DNA from: Candidatus Pristimantibacillus lignocellulolyticus | Lineage (GTDB): Bacteria; Bacillota; Bacilli; Paenibacillales; Paenibacillaceae | Reading direction: 5' to 3' | NCBI GenBank assembly: GCA_023639215.1 | Contig: CP097899.1 | Span: forward strand, 751,501 to 815,500 | Length of the DNA: 64,000 bases | In this document: piece by piece, positions 27,441-36,487 of the stretch | Layout: every line of letters starts with the position of its first letter | How positions within the stretch are numbered: position 1 is the first letter of the stretch | Program-made: the position numbers and the translations under genes | Notes under the pieces: model-generated | Database searches by the model: none | Told to the model about the DNA's origin: nothing | Seen by the model: only the letters and a program-made list of their open reading frames with translations

Positions 27441-28578
27441 GATTCATCTCCTTAGTTGGAGACGCTAACTCCTTATGATCAACTTCACTATCTTCATATG
27501 ATTCCAGTCGTTTATCAAATTCTTCTTCTGTCTCACCTAGTCTCATAACGTGAATGGCTTCTGGCTCAAAATATAGACCAATACGTTCTCCAACAGTTGC
27601 TTTCCGAGTACTATGTACTAGCCATTCATTGTTATTATCATCATAACAACAAATTTCATAATGTACGCCACGGAACAACTGTGAATCTACACGAGCATGA
27701 AGTTGACTACGATCCAAGCCAACGATTTCAATATCTTCAGGACGAATAACAATATCAACCGTTTCATTGACATTTAATCCTTGGTCCACGCATGGAACAA
27801 CTGTGTCAGATATCTCTACCTCAAAGTCTTTAATCATCTTACCCTTTACAATATTTGATTCTCCGATAAAATCAGCGACAAATCGGTTAATCGGCTCATC
27901 ATAAATATCGATTGGTGTACCAGACTGTTGAATAATACCACCATTTAATACGAAGATTTCATCAGACATCGCCAATGCCTCTTCTTGGTCATGTGTAACA
28001 AATATGAAAGTAATACCTAATCTACGTTGTAGTTCACGTAATTCATATTGCATCTCAGTTCTTAACTTGAGATCTAATGCAGATAACGGTTCATCCAACA
28101 ACAATATCTGAGGCTCATTCACTATAGCTCGTGCAATCGCAACACGTTGACGTTGACCGCCTGACATTTCTGTAATTTCACGATTTTCATAACCAGCTAA
28201 GTTAACAAACTTTAAGGCTTCTGCCACTTTTTCTTTAATAACGACTTCCTTCATCTTTTTGATACGTAAACCAAATGCAACATTTTCAAATACATTAAGA
28301 TGGGGAAAAAGAGCATAATCTTGAAACACCGTATTCACTTGACGCTCATTAGCAGGCAAGTTATTAATTACTTTTCCGTTAAAATAAATATTCCCTTGGC
28401 TTGGTGCTGTGAATCCCGCAATTAAGCGAAGAATCGTCGTTTTACCACAGCCCGAAGGACCTAGCAACGTATAAAATTTACCACGCTCTATCTCAAAGCT
28501 GACATTTTTTAGAACGGCAGGGTCACGCTCATCATATTGTTTTGAAACACCTTCAAAACGAATAATCGTTTCTTCCAT
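27430..28578 (-). CDS. potA: Spermidine/putrescine ABC transporter ATPase
   Basis: 382 residues from the ATG at 28578, which has AAAGGAG seven bases upstream; a longer in-frame start at 28653 lacks a site. Walker A GPSGCGKTT, Q-loop FQDYALFPHL, signature LSGGQ-like MSGGQRQRVAIARA, Walker B ILLLDEPLSALD and the switch histidine in VTHDQEEA are intact, followed by a TOBE domain (about 285-360). It powers the Pot transporter; first gene of potABCD. Confidence 0.95.
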   Translation of the reverse strand: MEETIIRFEGVSKQYDERDPAVLKNVSFEIERGKFYTLLGPSGCGKTTILRLIAGFTAPSQGNIYFNGKVINNLPANERQVNTVFQDYALFPHLNVFENVAFGLRIKKMKEVVIKEKVAEALKFVNLAGYENREITEMSGGQRQRVAIARAIVNEPQILLLDEPLSALDLKLRTEMQYELRELQRRLGITFIFVTHDQEEALAMSDEIFVLNGGIIQQSGTPIDIYDEPINRFVADFIGESNIVKGKMIKDFEVEISDTVVPCVDQGLNVNETVDIVIRPEDIEIVGLDRSQLHARVDSQLFRGVHYEICCYDDNNNEWLVHSTRKATVGERIGLYFEPEAIHVMRLGETEEEFDKRLESYEDSEVDHKELASPTKEMNHGS

Positions 28579-28752
28579 TTCTTTGACTCCTTTAACTTTG
28601 CAATTAAGGTGATTATACATGATTATCATCTTTTTGTGTTCATTATTAGACATCTACCATCTATATTTACTTAATTTCTACATAAATCATTAAAACCATG
28701 TATCACATCTACAAAATGCTATCCATATATTTATATTACTAGTATCTTCCGT

Positions 28753-28802
28753 CAAAAAAGAGCCTCAGCTTGAACAGTAAGTACTGTCAAACTAAGGCTC
28801 TT
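28753..28802 (-). terminator. Terminator of the YhgE/Pip gene
   Basis: An imperfect stem of about 19 bp (AAGAGCCT...AGGCTCTT, 28758-28802) with an inner CAGTAAGTACTG hairpin and a run of T on the minus strand, eight bases after the stop codon. Confidence 0.85.
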
Positions 28803-28809
28803 CCATTAT

Positions 28810-30810
28810 CTATTCAGTGATTGATTGAAACTTCTTTTTGAAGCTTACATTCATATAAATGTAGCTTAATACTGAACATACAACCATTAATGCTAACAAC
28901 GGCCATACACTACTCCAGAACATGTCCATATCGCCACTAGAAATAGCTTGTTTGAATCCTGTCACCGTATATGTCATCGGTAAGAAAGGATTAATTGCTT
29001 GTAACCAATCCGGTACAAGTTCAATCGGGAATGTTCCAGCTGAACTAGTGAGTTGCAGAATTAGCAAGACGATTGCAATAAATCTTCCCACATTGTCCAT
29101 CGTCACACATAACAATTGAATTAACATCATGTATGTCAAACTCGTAATAATTGCGAATAAGAAGAATGCTCCAACATTTACTACTTCCAAATCAAGAATT
29201 GGTAAAATAGATGCACCTAGAATTAATGCTTGTAGAACCGCAATTAACCCAACCACTGCTGTTTTACCAGCATACCAACTTCTTCCGTTTTGTGGTTTCA
29301 ATGATGGTTCTCTCATAGAATATACGACAGTTAGCAACATACAACCAACATATAATCCAAGGGAGATAAAGTAAGGAGCAAATCCTGTACCGTAGTTAGG
29401 TACACTAGAGTAAGAACTTGTCGTTAACACGACTGGCTCAACGAATTGATCCTTCATCTGCTCAGTTAATGTAAGATTTAGTGATTCTCCATTCGCATCG
29501 CCTAACTTGGATGCAAGTTCATTCGCTCCTTCATCAAGCGTTGTTAAACCTTCAACTAATTCCTTATTACCGGCAACTAATTCTTTACTACCTGAGACGA
29601 ATTTATCACTAGAGCCTTTAAGTGATTGTAAACCTGTAGCTAACTGGGATGACCCTTCTTTTGCAGAAGTGATTCCTGTAGCTAATTGACTTGCTCCTTG
29701 CTTAGCTTCAGTTAGTTTCGTAGCTAATTGATTTGATCCAGTTGATAAGCTACTCAATCCATTAACAACTTGCGTGGAACCAGCTATTAATTGATTCTCA
29801 CCTTGTTCTTGCGCCAACAAACCATTAACCAATTGTTCACTTCCAGCTAATAATTGTTGGAAAGAGGCATTAGCTGCTAAGTCACTGTTCTGACTAGCTA
29901 ATTGTTGTAAGCCTGCTTGTAATTGCATCGCACCTTGTTTCAAGGATGTTGTACCTTCACTTATATCATTAAGACCAGTATCTAAAGTTGCATATTGTTT
30001 GGCTAATTGCGAAATACCACCGTTTAACGTTGTAGCACCTTCAGTTAATTGCGATATCCCACTACTTAAATTGTTACCACCAGTTTGCAAAGTACCAAGA
30101 CCGCTAGATAATTGCGTTCCAGCAGTATTTAACTTCGTAGCACCAGACTGTAATTCAATCAAACCATCAGCTAGCGTTTGTTGACCTGCAAGTAGCTTCG
30201 TTGCACCTTCCTTAGCTGAATCCGTACCATCTGCTATCTGATGTGCTCCGTCACTTGCAGCTTCAATGCCTTCAAGTGCTTCACCAATCTGTTCGTAAAT
30301 AGCAGTTACATACGTTTTAGATATTTGTTGATTAAGCAATGTTGTCATCTGAGCTGCGGCTGTACCGCCAATTTGACCTGCTAGGAAGTTATACCCCTCA
30401 TTCGGTGTATAGATCAACTCAGCTTGTTGGGGATTATCTCCCACTAGTGAAATAGCTTGCTCTGAAAATTTTTCAGGAATTTCAATCGTTATATAGTAAT
30501 AATTATCTTTAAGTCCTGCTTCTGCTTCTTGCTTGCTTACAAACTCATAATTAAAGTCTCCCGACTCTTTCAACTGATCGACGAACTCGTTACCAATTGT
30601 CATTTGCTCCCCGTTATACTCCGCTCCAACATCTTCATTCACAATGGCTACTGGGATTTTATCAAGCTTAGCATATGGGTCCCAAAATGCTCCTAGAAAT
30701 AATGCTGAATATAGCAGAGGAATTAACATTACTGCTATAACTGGTATTACAATTTTTTTGTTCCGAACAATGCTATTTAGTTCCGAACCAATTTGACTAC
30801 TTCTTGACAT
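28810..30810 (-). CDS. YhgE/Pip-type membrane protein (ABC-2-like)
   Basis: 666 residues, ribosome binding site GAGGTGG. One N-terminal helix (about 20-40), an extracellular part containing DPYAKLDKIPVAIVNEDVGA, and about 250 residues of repeating segments of the type LATGITSAKEGSSQLATGL that form a long helical stalk, then five or six C-terminal helices (about 490-655). This is the layout of YhgE/Pip proteins, related to ABC-2 permeases and to the phage infection protein of lactococci. The TetR gene upstream and the shared operator suggest an inducible export or envelope-stress role, which is inference. Confidence 0.87.
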   Translation of the reverse strand: MSRSSQIGSELNSIVRNKKIVIPVIAVMLIPLLYSALFLGAFWDPYAKLDKIPVAIVNEDVGAEYNGEQMTIGNEFVDQLKESGDFNYEFVSKQEAEAGLKDNYYYITIEIPEKFSEQAISLVGDNPQQAELIYTPNEGYNFLAGQIGGTAAAQMTTLLNQQISKTYVTAIYEQIGEALEGIEAASDGAHQIADGTDSAKEGATKLLAGQQTLADGLIELQSGATKLNTAGTQLSSGLGTLQTGGNNLSSGISQLTEGATTLNGGISQLAKQYATLDTGLNDISEGTTSLKQGAMQLQAGLQQLASQNSDLAANASFQQLLAGSEQLVNGLLAQEQGENQLIAGSTQVVNGLSSLSTGSNQLATKLTEAKQGASQLATGITSAKEGSSQLATGLQSLKGSSDKFVSGSKELVAGNKELVEGLTTLDEGANELASKLGDANGESLNLTLTEQMKDQFVEPVVLTTSSYSSVPNYGTGFAPYFISLGLYVGCMLLTVVYSMREPSLKPQNGRSWYAGKTAVVGLIAVLQALILGASILPILDLEVVNVGAFFLFAIITSLTYMMLIQLLCVTMDNVGRFIAIVLLILQLTSSAGTFPIELVPDWLQAINPFLPMTYTVTGFKQAISSGDMDMFWSSVWPLLALMVVCSVLSYIYMNVSFKKKFQSITE

Positions 30811-30841
30811 TCTTCATCCACCTCTAGATATTTTGTCTGAC

Positions 30842-30864
30842 TGACCATTTTCCTCAATTGGTCA
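30842..30864. promoter_or_regulatory. TetR operator copy 1, upstream of the YhgE/Pip gene
   Basis: TGACC and GGTCA arms separated by 13 bases (TGACCA at the left, TGGTCA at the right). The same arms and spacing occur at 31553-31575 upstream of the tetR gene. Confidence 0.65.
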
Positions 30865-30889
30865 TTTTATTTGAAAAGAAAAGGCCTCT

Positions 30890-31465
30890 CTATGAGATAG
30901 CCAAGCCCTTCTCCAAGTAAAACCGTAATCGTTGTGCGATTTCTTGCTTTTGTAGTGTTTCGTGCTTTGCACTCCACTCTACAGCAAGCGCAGTATATAA
31001 TCGAAGCATAACAAATGCGGTCATTTGGGTATCGCAGGCTTTAATCTCATTACGATTAATAGCATGCTCTATTTTACCAGCAATATGCTCAATGATTACC
31101 TGCTCCATCTGAACTAATGCCTCATTTGCCATTGGCGTACCAATTTCTCTTACTTCTTGAGTTAATTTCAGCGCCAATTCATGTTCCTTACGGAATTCAA
31201 GAAGTTCGTTTAATGCTTCAGTTAAATTATCGAAGAATGATCGATCATCGCTAATAACTTTTTCAGCAACATACTTCATCTCTAACAATAATTTGTTCAT
31301 TACTTCTTGAAACAATTCTTCTTTGTTCGCAAAAAATGTATATATCGTACCTTTACCAACATTAGCGATTTTCGCAACTTGTTCCATTGTTGTTCCTTTA
31401 TAGCCAAATAAAGAAAATGACTTTGAAGCAGCATCTAGAATTAAAGATCGTCTATCAATGGACAT
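30890..31465 (-). CDS. TetR/AcrR-family transcriptional repressor
   Basis: 191 residues, very strong ribosome binding site GGAGGTGATGAC. The N-terminal helix-turn-helix reads ILDAASKSFSLFGYKGTTMEQVAKIANVG.. through GTIYTFFANKEELF; the C-terminal ligand domain is all-helical and specific to this group. The gene lies 79 bp upstream of the YhgE/Pip gene in the same direction, and matched 23-bp operators flank both starts, so it most likely represses itself and its neighbour until a ligand binds. Confidence 0.92.
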   Translation of the reverse strand: MSIDRRSLILDAASKSFSLFGYKGTTMEQVAKIANVGKGTIYTFFANKEELFQEVMNKLLLEMKYVAEKVISDDRSFFDNLTEALNELLEFRKEHELALKLTQEVREIGTPMANEALVQMEQVIIEHIAGKIEHAINRNEIKACDTQMTAFVMLRLYTALAVEWSAKHETLQKQEIAQRLRFYLEKGLAIS

Positions 31466-31552
31466 GTCATCACCTCCAAATTACTGAAATATGATACCAA
31501 GAGTTTTGTTGTATTGTTTGAACTCTTATGACCTAGTGACTACTTGACTATA

Positions 31553-31575
31553 TGACCAAAAATCATTATCGGTCA
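31553..31575. promoter_or_regulatory. TetR operator copy 2, upstream of the tetR gene
   Basis: TGACC-N13-GGTCA, the same geometry as copy 1. It lies directly downstream of the -10 box of the tetR promoter (31585-31590), where a repressor would block initiation. Confidence 0.68.
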
Positions 31576-31584
31576 ACTGGTATT

Positions 31585-31613
31585 ATTATAGTGCTATCGT
31601 TTCTTTTTTGCAA
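31585..31613 (-). promoter_or_regulatory. SigA promoter of the tetR gene
   Basis: On the minus strand TTGCAA (31608-31613), a 17-base spacer and TATAAT (31585-31590). Confidence 0.72.
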
Positions 31614-31648
31614 TACTTTTTCTAAAATATTTTAAGTTCACCCTCACA

Positions 31649-31678
31649 TTGGCACTTCGTTATGAATAGAGCTATAAT
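31649..31678 (+). promoter_or_regulatory. Putative SigA promoter of ytxJ
   Basis: TTGGCA (31649-31654), an 18-base spacer and TATAAT (31673-31678), 41 bases before the start codon. Confidence 0.6.
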
Positions 31679-31719
31679 GTAGATATACTATTTACACACC
31701 ACCAAAGGAGAGAATATTA

Positions 31720-32058
31720 ATGACATATAATGAAATCACCTCACAACAACAATGGGAAGAAGCATTTGAACGTTCTAATGATCACCCTATCGTTATTCTA
31801 AAACATAGTACAACTTGCCCTGTAAGTGCTAATGCACATGATGAATTCACCAAATATTTGTCCGACAAGCCTCGTGAGGACGTTGAATATCTAATGGTTA
31901 AAGTTATAGAATCTCGCCCAATTTCTTTACAAATCGCAGAAGATACAGGTATCAAGCATGAATCACCTCAAGTTATGATGCTTGATAAAAAAGAAAAAGT
32001 ATGGAGTGCTACTCATTGGTCAGTAACGAAAGCACATATCTCTGCTGTATTAGACTAA
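31720..32058 (+). CDS. ytxJ: Bacillithiol-system monothiol redox protein YtxJ
   Basis: 112 residues, ribosome binding site AAAGGAGAG. A thioredoxin-like small protein with a single active cysteine (Cys33) in HSTTCPVSANA, the mark of YtxJ, and a cis-Pro region ESPQVMML. It is thought to act as a monothiol bacilliredoxin-type protein that handles bacillithiol mixed disulfides in the cytoplasm. Monocistronic, with its own promoter and terminator. Confidence 0.9.
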   Translation: MTYNEITSQQQWEEAFERSNDHPIVILKHSTTCPVSANAHDEFTKYLSDKPREDVEYLMVKVIESRPISLQIAEDTGIKHESPQVMMLDKKEKVWSATHWSVTKAHISAVLD

Positions 32059-32127
32059 TATTAATCAACATATGCTCAAAGTGACCATATTTATAGAAGT
32101 TTTATCAACAAAACAATAAAACATACA

Positions 32128-32175
32128 ATACGCCAACTATTAAAGAGGAATTCTTCCTTAATAATAGTTGGCGTA
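32128..32175. terminator. Terminator after ytxJ, possibly bidirectional
   Basis: A 15-bp stem (ATACGCCAACTATTA against TAATAGTTGGCGTAT) with a loop of about 18 bases. The tails on both sides are AT-rich but without a long uninterrupted T-run. Confidence 0.65.
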
Positions 32176-32199
32176 TTTATGTTACTCCTCGTTCTTGAA

Positions 32200-32251
32200 T
32201 CATCTACATTAGCAAAATCATCTTGATCACGATGAGATGTTTTGAACTACC
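32200..32251 (+). repeat. Truncated right end of the structured repeat
   Basis: About 50 bases matching the last part of the full copy that follows: CTACATTAGCA, then ATCATCTTGATCACGATG and TGTTTTGAACTACC. The left part is missing. It abuts the full copy with an 11-base gap. Confidence 0.75.
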
Positions 32252-32262
32252 TTACAATGAAA

Positions 32263-32432
32263 GTTCAAAACATTCGCTTGTCAGCACCAAGAAGATGACC
32301 CACAGCGAAAACGAGTAGCACAGCGTACGTATTGTGTACGTAAGCACACACAGGCTTTCGATGGGAGGCATATTCGCCGCCGACTATGCTACGTTAGCAT
32401 AGTCATCGTGATCACGAGTGGATGTTTTGAAC
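32263..32432 (+). repeat. Structured interspersed repeat, copy C
   Basis: 170 bp. Arms GTTCAAAACATTCGCTTGT and ACGAGTGGATGTTTTGAAC pair over all 19 positions on the + strand with three G-U wobbles. Internal hairpins are CGTAC/GTACG and a perfect GACTATGCTA-CGT-TAGCATAGTC. The right end stops five bases from the stop codon of the YheD-like gene (32438). Confidence 0.9.
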
Positions 32433-32437
32433 TACTA

Positions 32438-33232
32438 CTAATAGTAGAGATTAAGCTTATATTTCTTTCCATATTTAGCCCCATAATGAATAATCCTCGC
32501 TAACATAACTCGATCACGCATAATAACGAACATCCGATGATCTGGATAAGTGTTAAACTCTACAATCCAAGGACGAAGTTGATGGTCAATGGCAATATCT
32601 ATTCCAATCTCATTTTGATCTTTGAAATGTTTACGCACTTGATGCATAACGGCTAGACTCAACTTTTCCATTTTCGGAATGACAATGCTCTGTTGTCTTG
32701 GAGTCAATAAGCTATCGATTGTACCAATCGCTCCACCGCCACCCCCATTACTTACGACACGTCCACGTTGAGAGATACGCCCTGCTATTCCGGTTACTTC
32801 AAAGCCACCTCTTGGACTTTTCTGAACAACTACACGAAAATCGAATAATCTGCCTTGATGACGAAGAGAATGTATCCCTTTCTGGACAACATAAACTTCA
32901 CCCTTCATTTTACGTGACAAGAACTTAGTCAAATCCTCAAAATTCGCATATGAAGATATCGTCATACCCGAATGGCTAATAAATCTACCATCTTTTAAGG
33001 TAACTCGAATAACCCCTCTGCCAAGTGAACCATTTTTGGGCTTTATATATACCATCCCATATTTTAATAGCATTAATTTTAATGTTGACCTAGAGTAAGT
33101 TTTCGTAACTGGAATATGACTCTTAATATAGCTATTGCCTAACAAGATATTAGTTTTGATCATTTTATCTGCTTTCCGACCTCGCCTCTTAGCAGCTATT
33201 CGCACATTCCTTCTCCAAATAAAATTAAACAT
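32438..33232 (-). CDS. YheC/YheD-type ATP-grasp protein (spore coat-associated family)
   Basis: 264 residues from the ATG at 33232, which has GGGAGG ten bases upstream; longer in-frame starts overlap the opposite-strand lipoprotein gene and lack a site. ATP-grasp features include VYIKPKNGSLGRGVIRV, VQKGIHSLRHQGRLFDFRVVVQK and EIGIDIAIDHQLRPWIVEFN. Members of this family in Bacillus are described as endospore coat-associated. The N-terminus is short and basic (RRNVRIAAKRRGRK). The substrate is unknown. Confidence 0.85.
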   Translation of the reverse strand: MFNFIWRRNVRIAAKRRGRKADKMIKTNILLGNSYIKSHIPVTKTYSRSTLKLMLLKYGMVYIKPKNGSLGRGVIRVTLKDGRFISHSGMTISSYANFEDLTKFLSRKMKGEVYVVQKGIHSLRHQGRLFDFRVVVQKSPRGGFEVTGIAGRISQRGRVVSNGGGGGAIGTIDSLLTPRQQSIVIPKMEKLSLAVMHQVRKHFKDQNEIGIDIAIDHQLRPWIVEFNTYPDHRMFVIMRDRVMLARIIHYGAKYGKKYKLNLYY

Positions 33233-33377
33233 AGGCGATTCGCCTCCCTTCTCAATAGCTTCATAATAAGGTATGAGAATAAAACAAGTTTCGCCATGGT
33301 CATATAACTGCATTAGGAACGGAATACTAATATGTGTTAAAATACTAGTTAAACATATACATAAAGGAGAATACTCA

Positions 33378-34064
33378 ATGAATTTCAAATCATTAACCGT
33401 ATTACTAGTAATGTTACTTGTTCTTAGTGCTTGCGGAGAACCAATTACGAACAATAGTACTAGCCAAGGCAGTACAGGAAATGCCACTGCTACACCAACG
33501 CCAACACCTACTCCTGAACCTGAACTTGAACTACTGGATTCAAGTCAACATCCTGAAGTTACGATTGAGATGAGTAATGGCGGGATCATTAAGCTTGAAC
33601 TATATCCTGAAATAGCTCCAAATACGGTGAGCAACTTCGTCTCATTAGCTCAACAAGGTTTTTACGATGGTCTTATATTCCACCGTGTTATGCCTGACTT
33701 TATGATTCAGGGCGGTGATCCAGAGGGTACTGGAATGGGTGGCCCAGGCTACAATATTAAAGGTGAATTTACGGCAAATGGTTTTGAAAATCGATTGAAG
33801 CATACACGCGGTGTAATTTCTATGGCACGTAGCCAAAGTATGGACAGCGCTGGCTCACAGTTTTATATTGTACAAGCAAAAGAAACGCCTCATTTAGATG
33901 GTCTATATGCTTCTTTCGGTATGGTGACAGAGGGCTTAGATGTAGTTGATGAAATTGTATCTCAGAAACGCGATACCCAAGATAAACCACTTGAACCATT
34001 AGTAATGACTAAAGTAACCGTTGATACGAAAGGCTTGGAATTAGCTGAACTAGAAAAAATGTAG
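33378..34064 (+). CDS. Cyclophilin-type peptidyl-prolyl isomerase lipoprotein
   Basis: 228 residues from the ATG at 33378 with AAAGGAG upstream; an upstream in-frame ATG at 33273 would remove the signal peptide from the N-terminus. Lipobox VLSAC (Cys19), a Thr/Pro linker, then a cyclophilin domain with FHRVMPDFMIQGGDPEGTG, ISMARS, SAGSQFYI and LDGLYASFGMV. It should catalyse prolyl isomerisation of exported proteins at the outer membrane face. A DUF4395 gene follows after 19 bp and is probably co-transcribed. Confidence 0.92.
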   Translation: MNFKSLTVLLVMLLVLSACGEPITNNSTSQGSTGNATATPTPTPTPEPELELLDSSQHPEVTIEMSNGGIIKLELYPEIAPNTVSNFVSLAQQGFYDGLIFHRVMPDFMIQGGDPEGTGMGGPGYNIKGEFTANGFENRLKHTRGVISMARSQSMDSAGSQFYIVQAKETPHLDGLYASFGMVTEGLDVVDEIVSQKRDTQDKPLEPLVMTKVTVDTKGLELAELEKM

Positions 34065-34083
34065 ATGAGAGGAGAATACCGGT

Positions 34084-34512
34084 ATGAATGAAGTGCCTAT
34101 TGCTAAAGTAAGAAGCAATCAAATCGGAATTGTCATCACATTATTAATCGCTATTATTGCACAAATGCCTTGGCTCATCGCGATTGTATGGCTTATTCAA
34201 GTTATGACGAGGTTACTCGGTTCGGGAGCAAATACTTTTGTTATCATTTTAGAACCGATTGCCCAAAAGATTTATGGGAAGAAAGAAACAGAAGCGGCTG
34301 AGCTACAGAAATTCAATCTTTCTTTAGGAATTACTTTTCTATCGATTTCACTAGTATGCCTCTCGCTTAATTGGATAACAGCAGCTTACATTGTCGCAGG
34401 CGCGATGGGGTTAGCAGCACTTGCTGCATTACTAGGCTATTGTATTGGCTGCACAATTTACTATCAGTACAAGAAATATAAAGCAATGCGTAAAAACACC
34501 AAATCACAATAA
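34084..34512 (+). CDS. DUF4395 family membrane protein
   Basis: 142 residues, ribosome binding site AGAGGAG. Four hydrophobic segments (about 13-30, 34-52, 80-100, 100-122) and the C-terminal GYCIGCTIYYQ, a CxxC-bearing motif typical of DUF4395 proteins. Their function is not established, though fusions and neighbours often concern thiol or sulfur chemistry. It follows the cyclophilin lipoprotein gene closely. Confidence 0.8.
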   Translation: MNEVPIAKVRSNQIGIVITLLIAIIAQMPWLIAIVWLIQVMTRLLGSGANTFVIILEPIAQKIYGKKETEAAELQKFNLSLGITFLSISLVCLSLNWITAAYIVAGAMGLAALAALLGYCIGCTIYYQYKKYKAMRKNTKSQ

Positions 34513-34589
34513 TATGAACATATGGAATCAGACGCTTATATAAGCCTCCTATAATTTTGTATGTGAAATACAATTAAATATGAATATTT

Positions 34590-34629
34590 AACAAAACGAG
34601 TCATCCCATTCAGGATGACTCGTTTTGTT
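34590..34629. terminator. Bidirectional terminator between the DUF4395 gene and tgl
   Basis: A perfect stem of about 17 bp (AACAAAACGAGTCATCC with its complement) and a 6-base loop, with A-run and T-run at the two bases. It serves both convergent genes. Confidence 0.9.
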
Positions 34630-34655
34630 GTTGTTAACACTGTTATTTTCATTTG

Positions 34656-35471
34656 TTACTGAGCAGTTTGCAGTTCCCTATCATCAACAAGTATTAATTG
34701 ACCAGTTGCTATTGCGATACGTTGCTCATGAATAATGAGATCACGTAACATTTCAAAATCAGGTCGAACAATAAGATTCTCTTGATAAGCTGAACGGCGT
34801 GCAAATGGTCGACGTGCACGATTCAAGTTTTCAATAATACCTTGCCCCGTTTGAATTCCTACTCCATGACCAAAGTATAGATTTTTGTCTAACATTACAG
34901 CATTCTCACCTTGCCATTCTGGATGACGAGGATGAAAATCTGGATTGCGGAAATAACAAACATCTCCTGGATAAACATCATTAAGATCATAACTTGATAC
35001 TAACCGAAGATCATAATCCTTCTGCCATTCTCGTAAAAACAAGTCTTGGAAGTAGTAATTGAAAGTAGGATCACCGATTGTTTCAAGCACAGCCTTATAA
35101 TACAAGATGATAATCGCTCCTGAGCATTCGAAAGCATAATATTCCCCATTAATAAATATATCTCGAATGGCATCAGCAGGAGTTACATCACTTCGTAATA
35201 AAAAACCACCATTAGGTGTTCTATTCCAATAGCGCGGATTACATCTAGAATTCGAAAACACAGCAAATTGAGCGCCACTCTCATACATTGCATGTGATGC
35301 TTCAACTGTATGTCTTCTCATTCTCAACTCGAATAACAAAGCATCTAATGATGAGTATTCGTAAATCACTCTACTCGCAATCTTCCATCGAACAATATTT
35401 TGCTCAACTAAAGGCAAATTCTCAATATCCAGCTCATCCATCGAGCCGTTTGTAAGTACGATCACATTCAT
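34656..35471 (-). CDS. tgl: Spore coat protein-glutamine gamma-glutamyltransferase (transglutaminase)
   Basis: 271 residues. It forms gamma-glutamyl-lysine cross-links between spore coat proteins. YYAFECSGAIIILYY contains the catalytic cysteine at position 116, the same number as in B. subtilis Tgl as I recall it. GDVCYFRNPDFHPRHPEWQGENAVML and YFGHGVGI are further family motifs. It is slightly longer than the Bacillus enzyme at the C-terminus. Presence of this gene is direct support for an endospore former. Ribosome binding site AGGAGG. Confidence 0.93.
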   Translation of the reverse strand: MNVIVLTNGSMDELDIENLPLVEQNIVRWKIASRVIYEYSSLDALLFELRMRRHTVEASHAMYESGAQFAVFSNSRCNPRYWNRTPNGGFLLRSDVTPADAIRDIFINGEYYAFECSGAIIILYYKAVLETIGDPTFNYYFQDLFLREWQKDYDLRLVSSYDLNDVYPGDVCYFRNPDFHPRHPEWQGENAVMLDKNLYFGHGVGIQTGQGIIENLNRARRPFARRSAYQENLIVRPDFEMLRDLIIHEQRIAIATGQLILVDDRELQTAQ

Positions 35472-35558
35472 AACCTCCTACGTCTATGCATCGTTAGGTT
35501 ATTGTACGCCCGCACTCACTAATTGGTGAACGTTTGCCTATTTTTTGTTTATATTGTA

Positions 35559-35637
35559 GTTCAAAAAGCAGACTTTGATAACGATGATTGAATTCGTAGG
35601 TAATTCGGCATCGAATATGAAAGCCCGCTTTTTGAAC
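35559..35637 (-). repeat. Short, reversed copy of the structured repeat
   Basis: 79 bp that folds end to end: arms GTTCAAAAAGC and GCTTTTTGAAC, inner pairs CTTT/AAAG, CGATG/CATCG and GAATT/AATTC. On the minus strand the outer arms pair with G-U where the + strand has A-C. Read on the minus strand it shares CATATTCG, CTACGAA and ATCATCGT.ATCA with the right half of the main family, so it looks like an internally deleted copy in the opposite orientation. Confidence 0.7.
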
Positions 35638-35670
35638 CTCTATTGGAAGGCACGTTCATAACGACTAAAT

Positions 35671-36450
35671 CTATTTATCTAAAATCCCCGCTTTAATAAG
35701 TCCGTTGCGGATTCCCTTTTCATCTACATGCGTTGTTACAAAGTTAGCATATGGAATAACATCAGGATGCGAATTGCCCATTGCAATACCGAACCCCACA
35801 TATTCAAGCATTTCTTTATCGTTCAAATTATCACCAAATGCGATTGCATCTTCTTTAGTTAAGTTAAGCTGATTCAACAAAGCTTCAATTCCTTTAGCTT
35901 TAGAACCTCCGATCGGTAGTACATCCAATGCTTTCTCATGCCATCTAATGAATGTAACGGAATCTTCAAAAGATGTATACAAATGCTCATCTTCTGCAAG
36001 AGTATGCAAAAACATTTGATAGATTGGTTCTTCTTTCCAGAAATCAGCATTAACTTTAGGAAATTCTACTTTTAATGAACCGACTGATTCTAGCATATAT
36101 TCATGCCCATCATGATCTGTGTAGTATTGAGACTCCCCTTCAAAACATAGAGCATGTCCATGGATCTTAGATTGTTCAACTAATGTTGCTAATGTTGATG
36201 GTGCAATTGGATTACGATAAATAACTTCTCCTTTATATACAGCAAGAGCTCCATTCAAGCAAACATAAGATTCAATACCAACTTCCTTTAGCAGAGATTG
36301 TAAGAAGTATGGTGCACGTCCTGTTGCAATAACAGGCTCAATCCCTTTTTCTTTCATCTCAGCAATAGCATCAATTGTATCTTGTGGAATAACTTTTTCC
36401 TCATTAACTAACGTTCCATCAATATCAAAGAAAGCAATTTTGTAGCTCAT
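35671..36450 (-). CDS. Cof-type HAD-superfamily phosphatase
   Basis: 259 residues, ribosome binding site GGGGAG. HAD motif I is FFDIDGTLV with the nucleophile Asp9 and the acid Asp11; motif II is PVIATGR; motifs III/IV are KGIEALLNQL and AIAFGDNLNDKEML, followed by GIAMGNSHPDV. The C2B-type cap is that of Cof/YidA sugar phosphate phosphatases acting in the cytoplasm. Substrate not readable. It lies between tgl and modB, each boundary holding a fragment of the structured repeat. Confidence 0.9.
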   Translation of the reverse strand: MSYKIAFFDIDGTLVNEEKVIPQDTIDAIAEMKEKGIEPVIATGRAPYFLQSLLKEVGIESYVCLNGALAVYKGEVIYRNPIAPSTLATLVEQSKIHGHALCFEGESQYYTDHDGHEYMLESVGSLKVEFPKVNADFWKEEPIYQMFLHTLAEDEHLYTSFEDSVTFIRWHEKALDVLPIGGSKAKGIEALLNQLNLTKEDAIAFGDNLNDKEMLEYVGFGIAMGNSHPDVIPYANFVTTHVDEKGIRNGLIKAGILDK

Positions 36451-36487
36451 TTCGTCTCCCCATTTCTCTTGAATGATCTCTCAGCTT

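Noticed and set aside
28579..28653. N-terminal extension of PotA
   Set aside because: The ATG at 28578 has AAAGGAG upstream and gives the normal PotA start; the extension has no site.
33233..33487. N-terminal extension of the YheD-like protein
   Set aside because: It overlaps the start of the opposite-strand cyclophilin lipoprotein, has a non-family composition, and the ATG at 33232 has GGGAGG before it.
35559..35637. Simple terminator of the HAD phosphatase gene
   Set aside because: The 79-base fold has no T-run beyond the arm and shares sequence with the right half of the structured repeat, so it is better described as a short copy of it.
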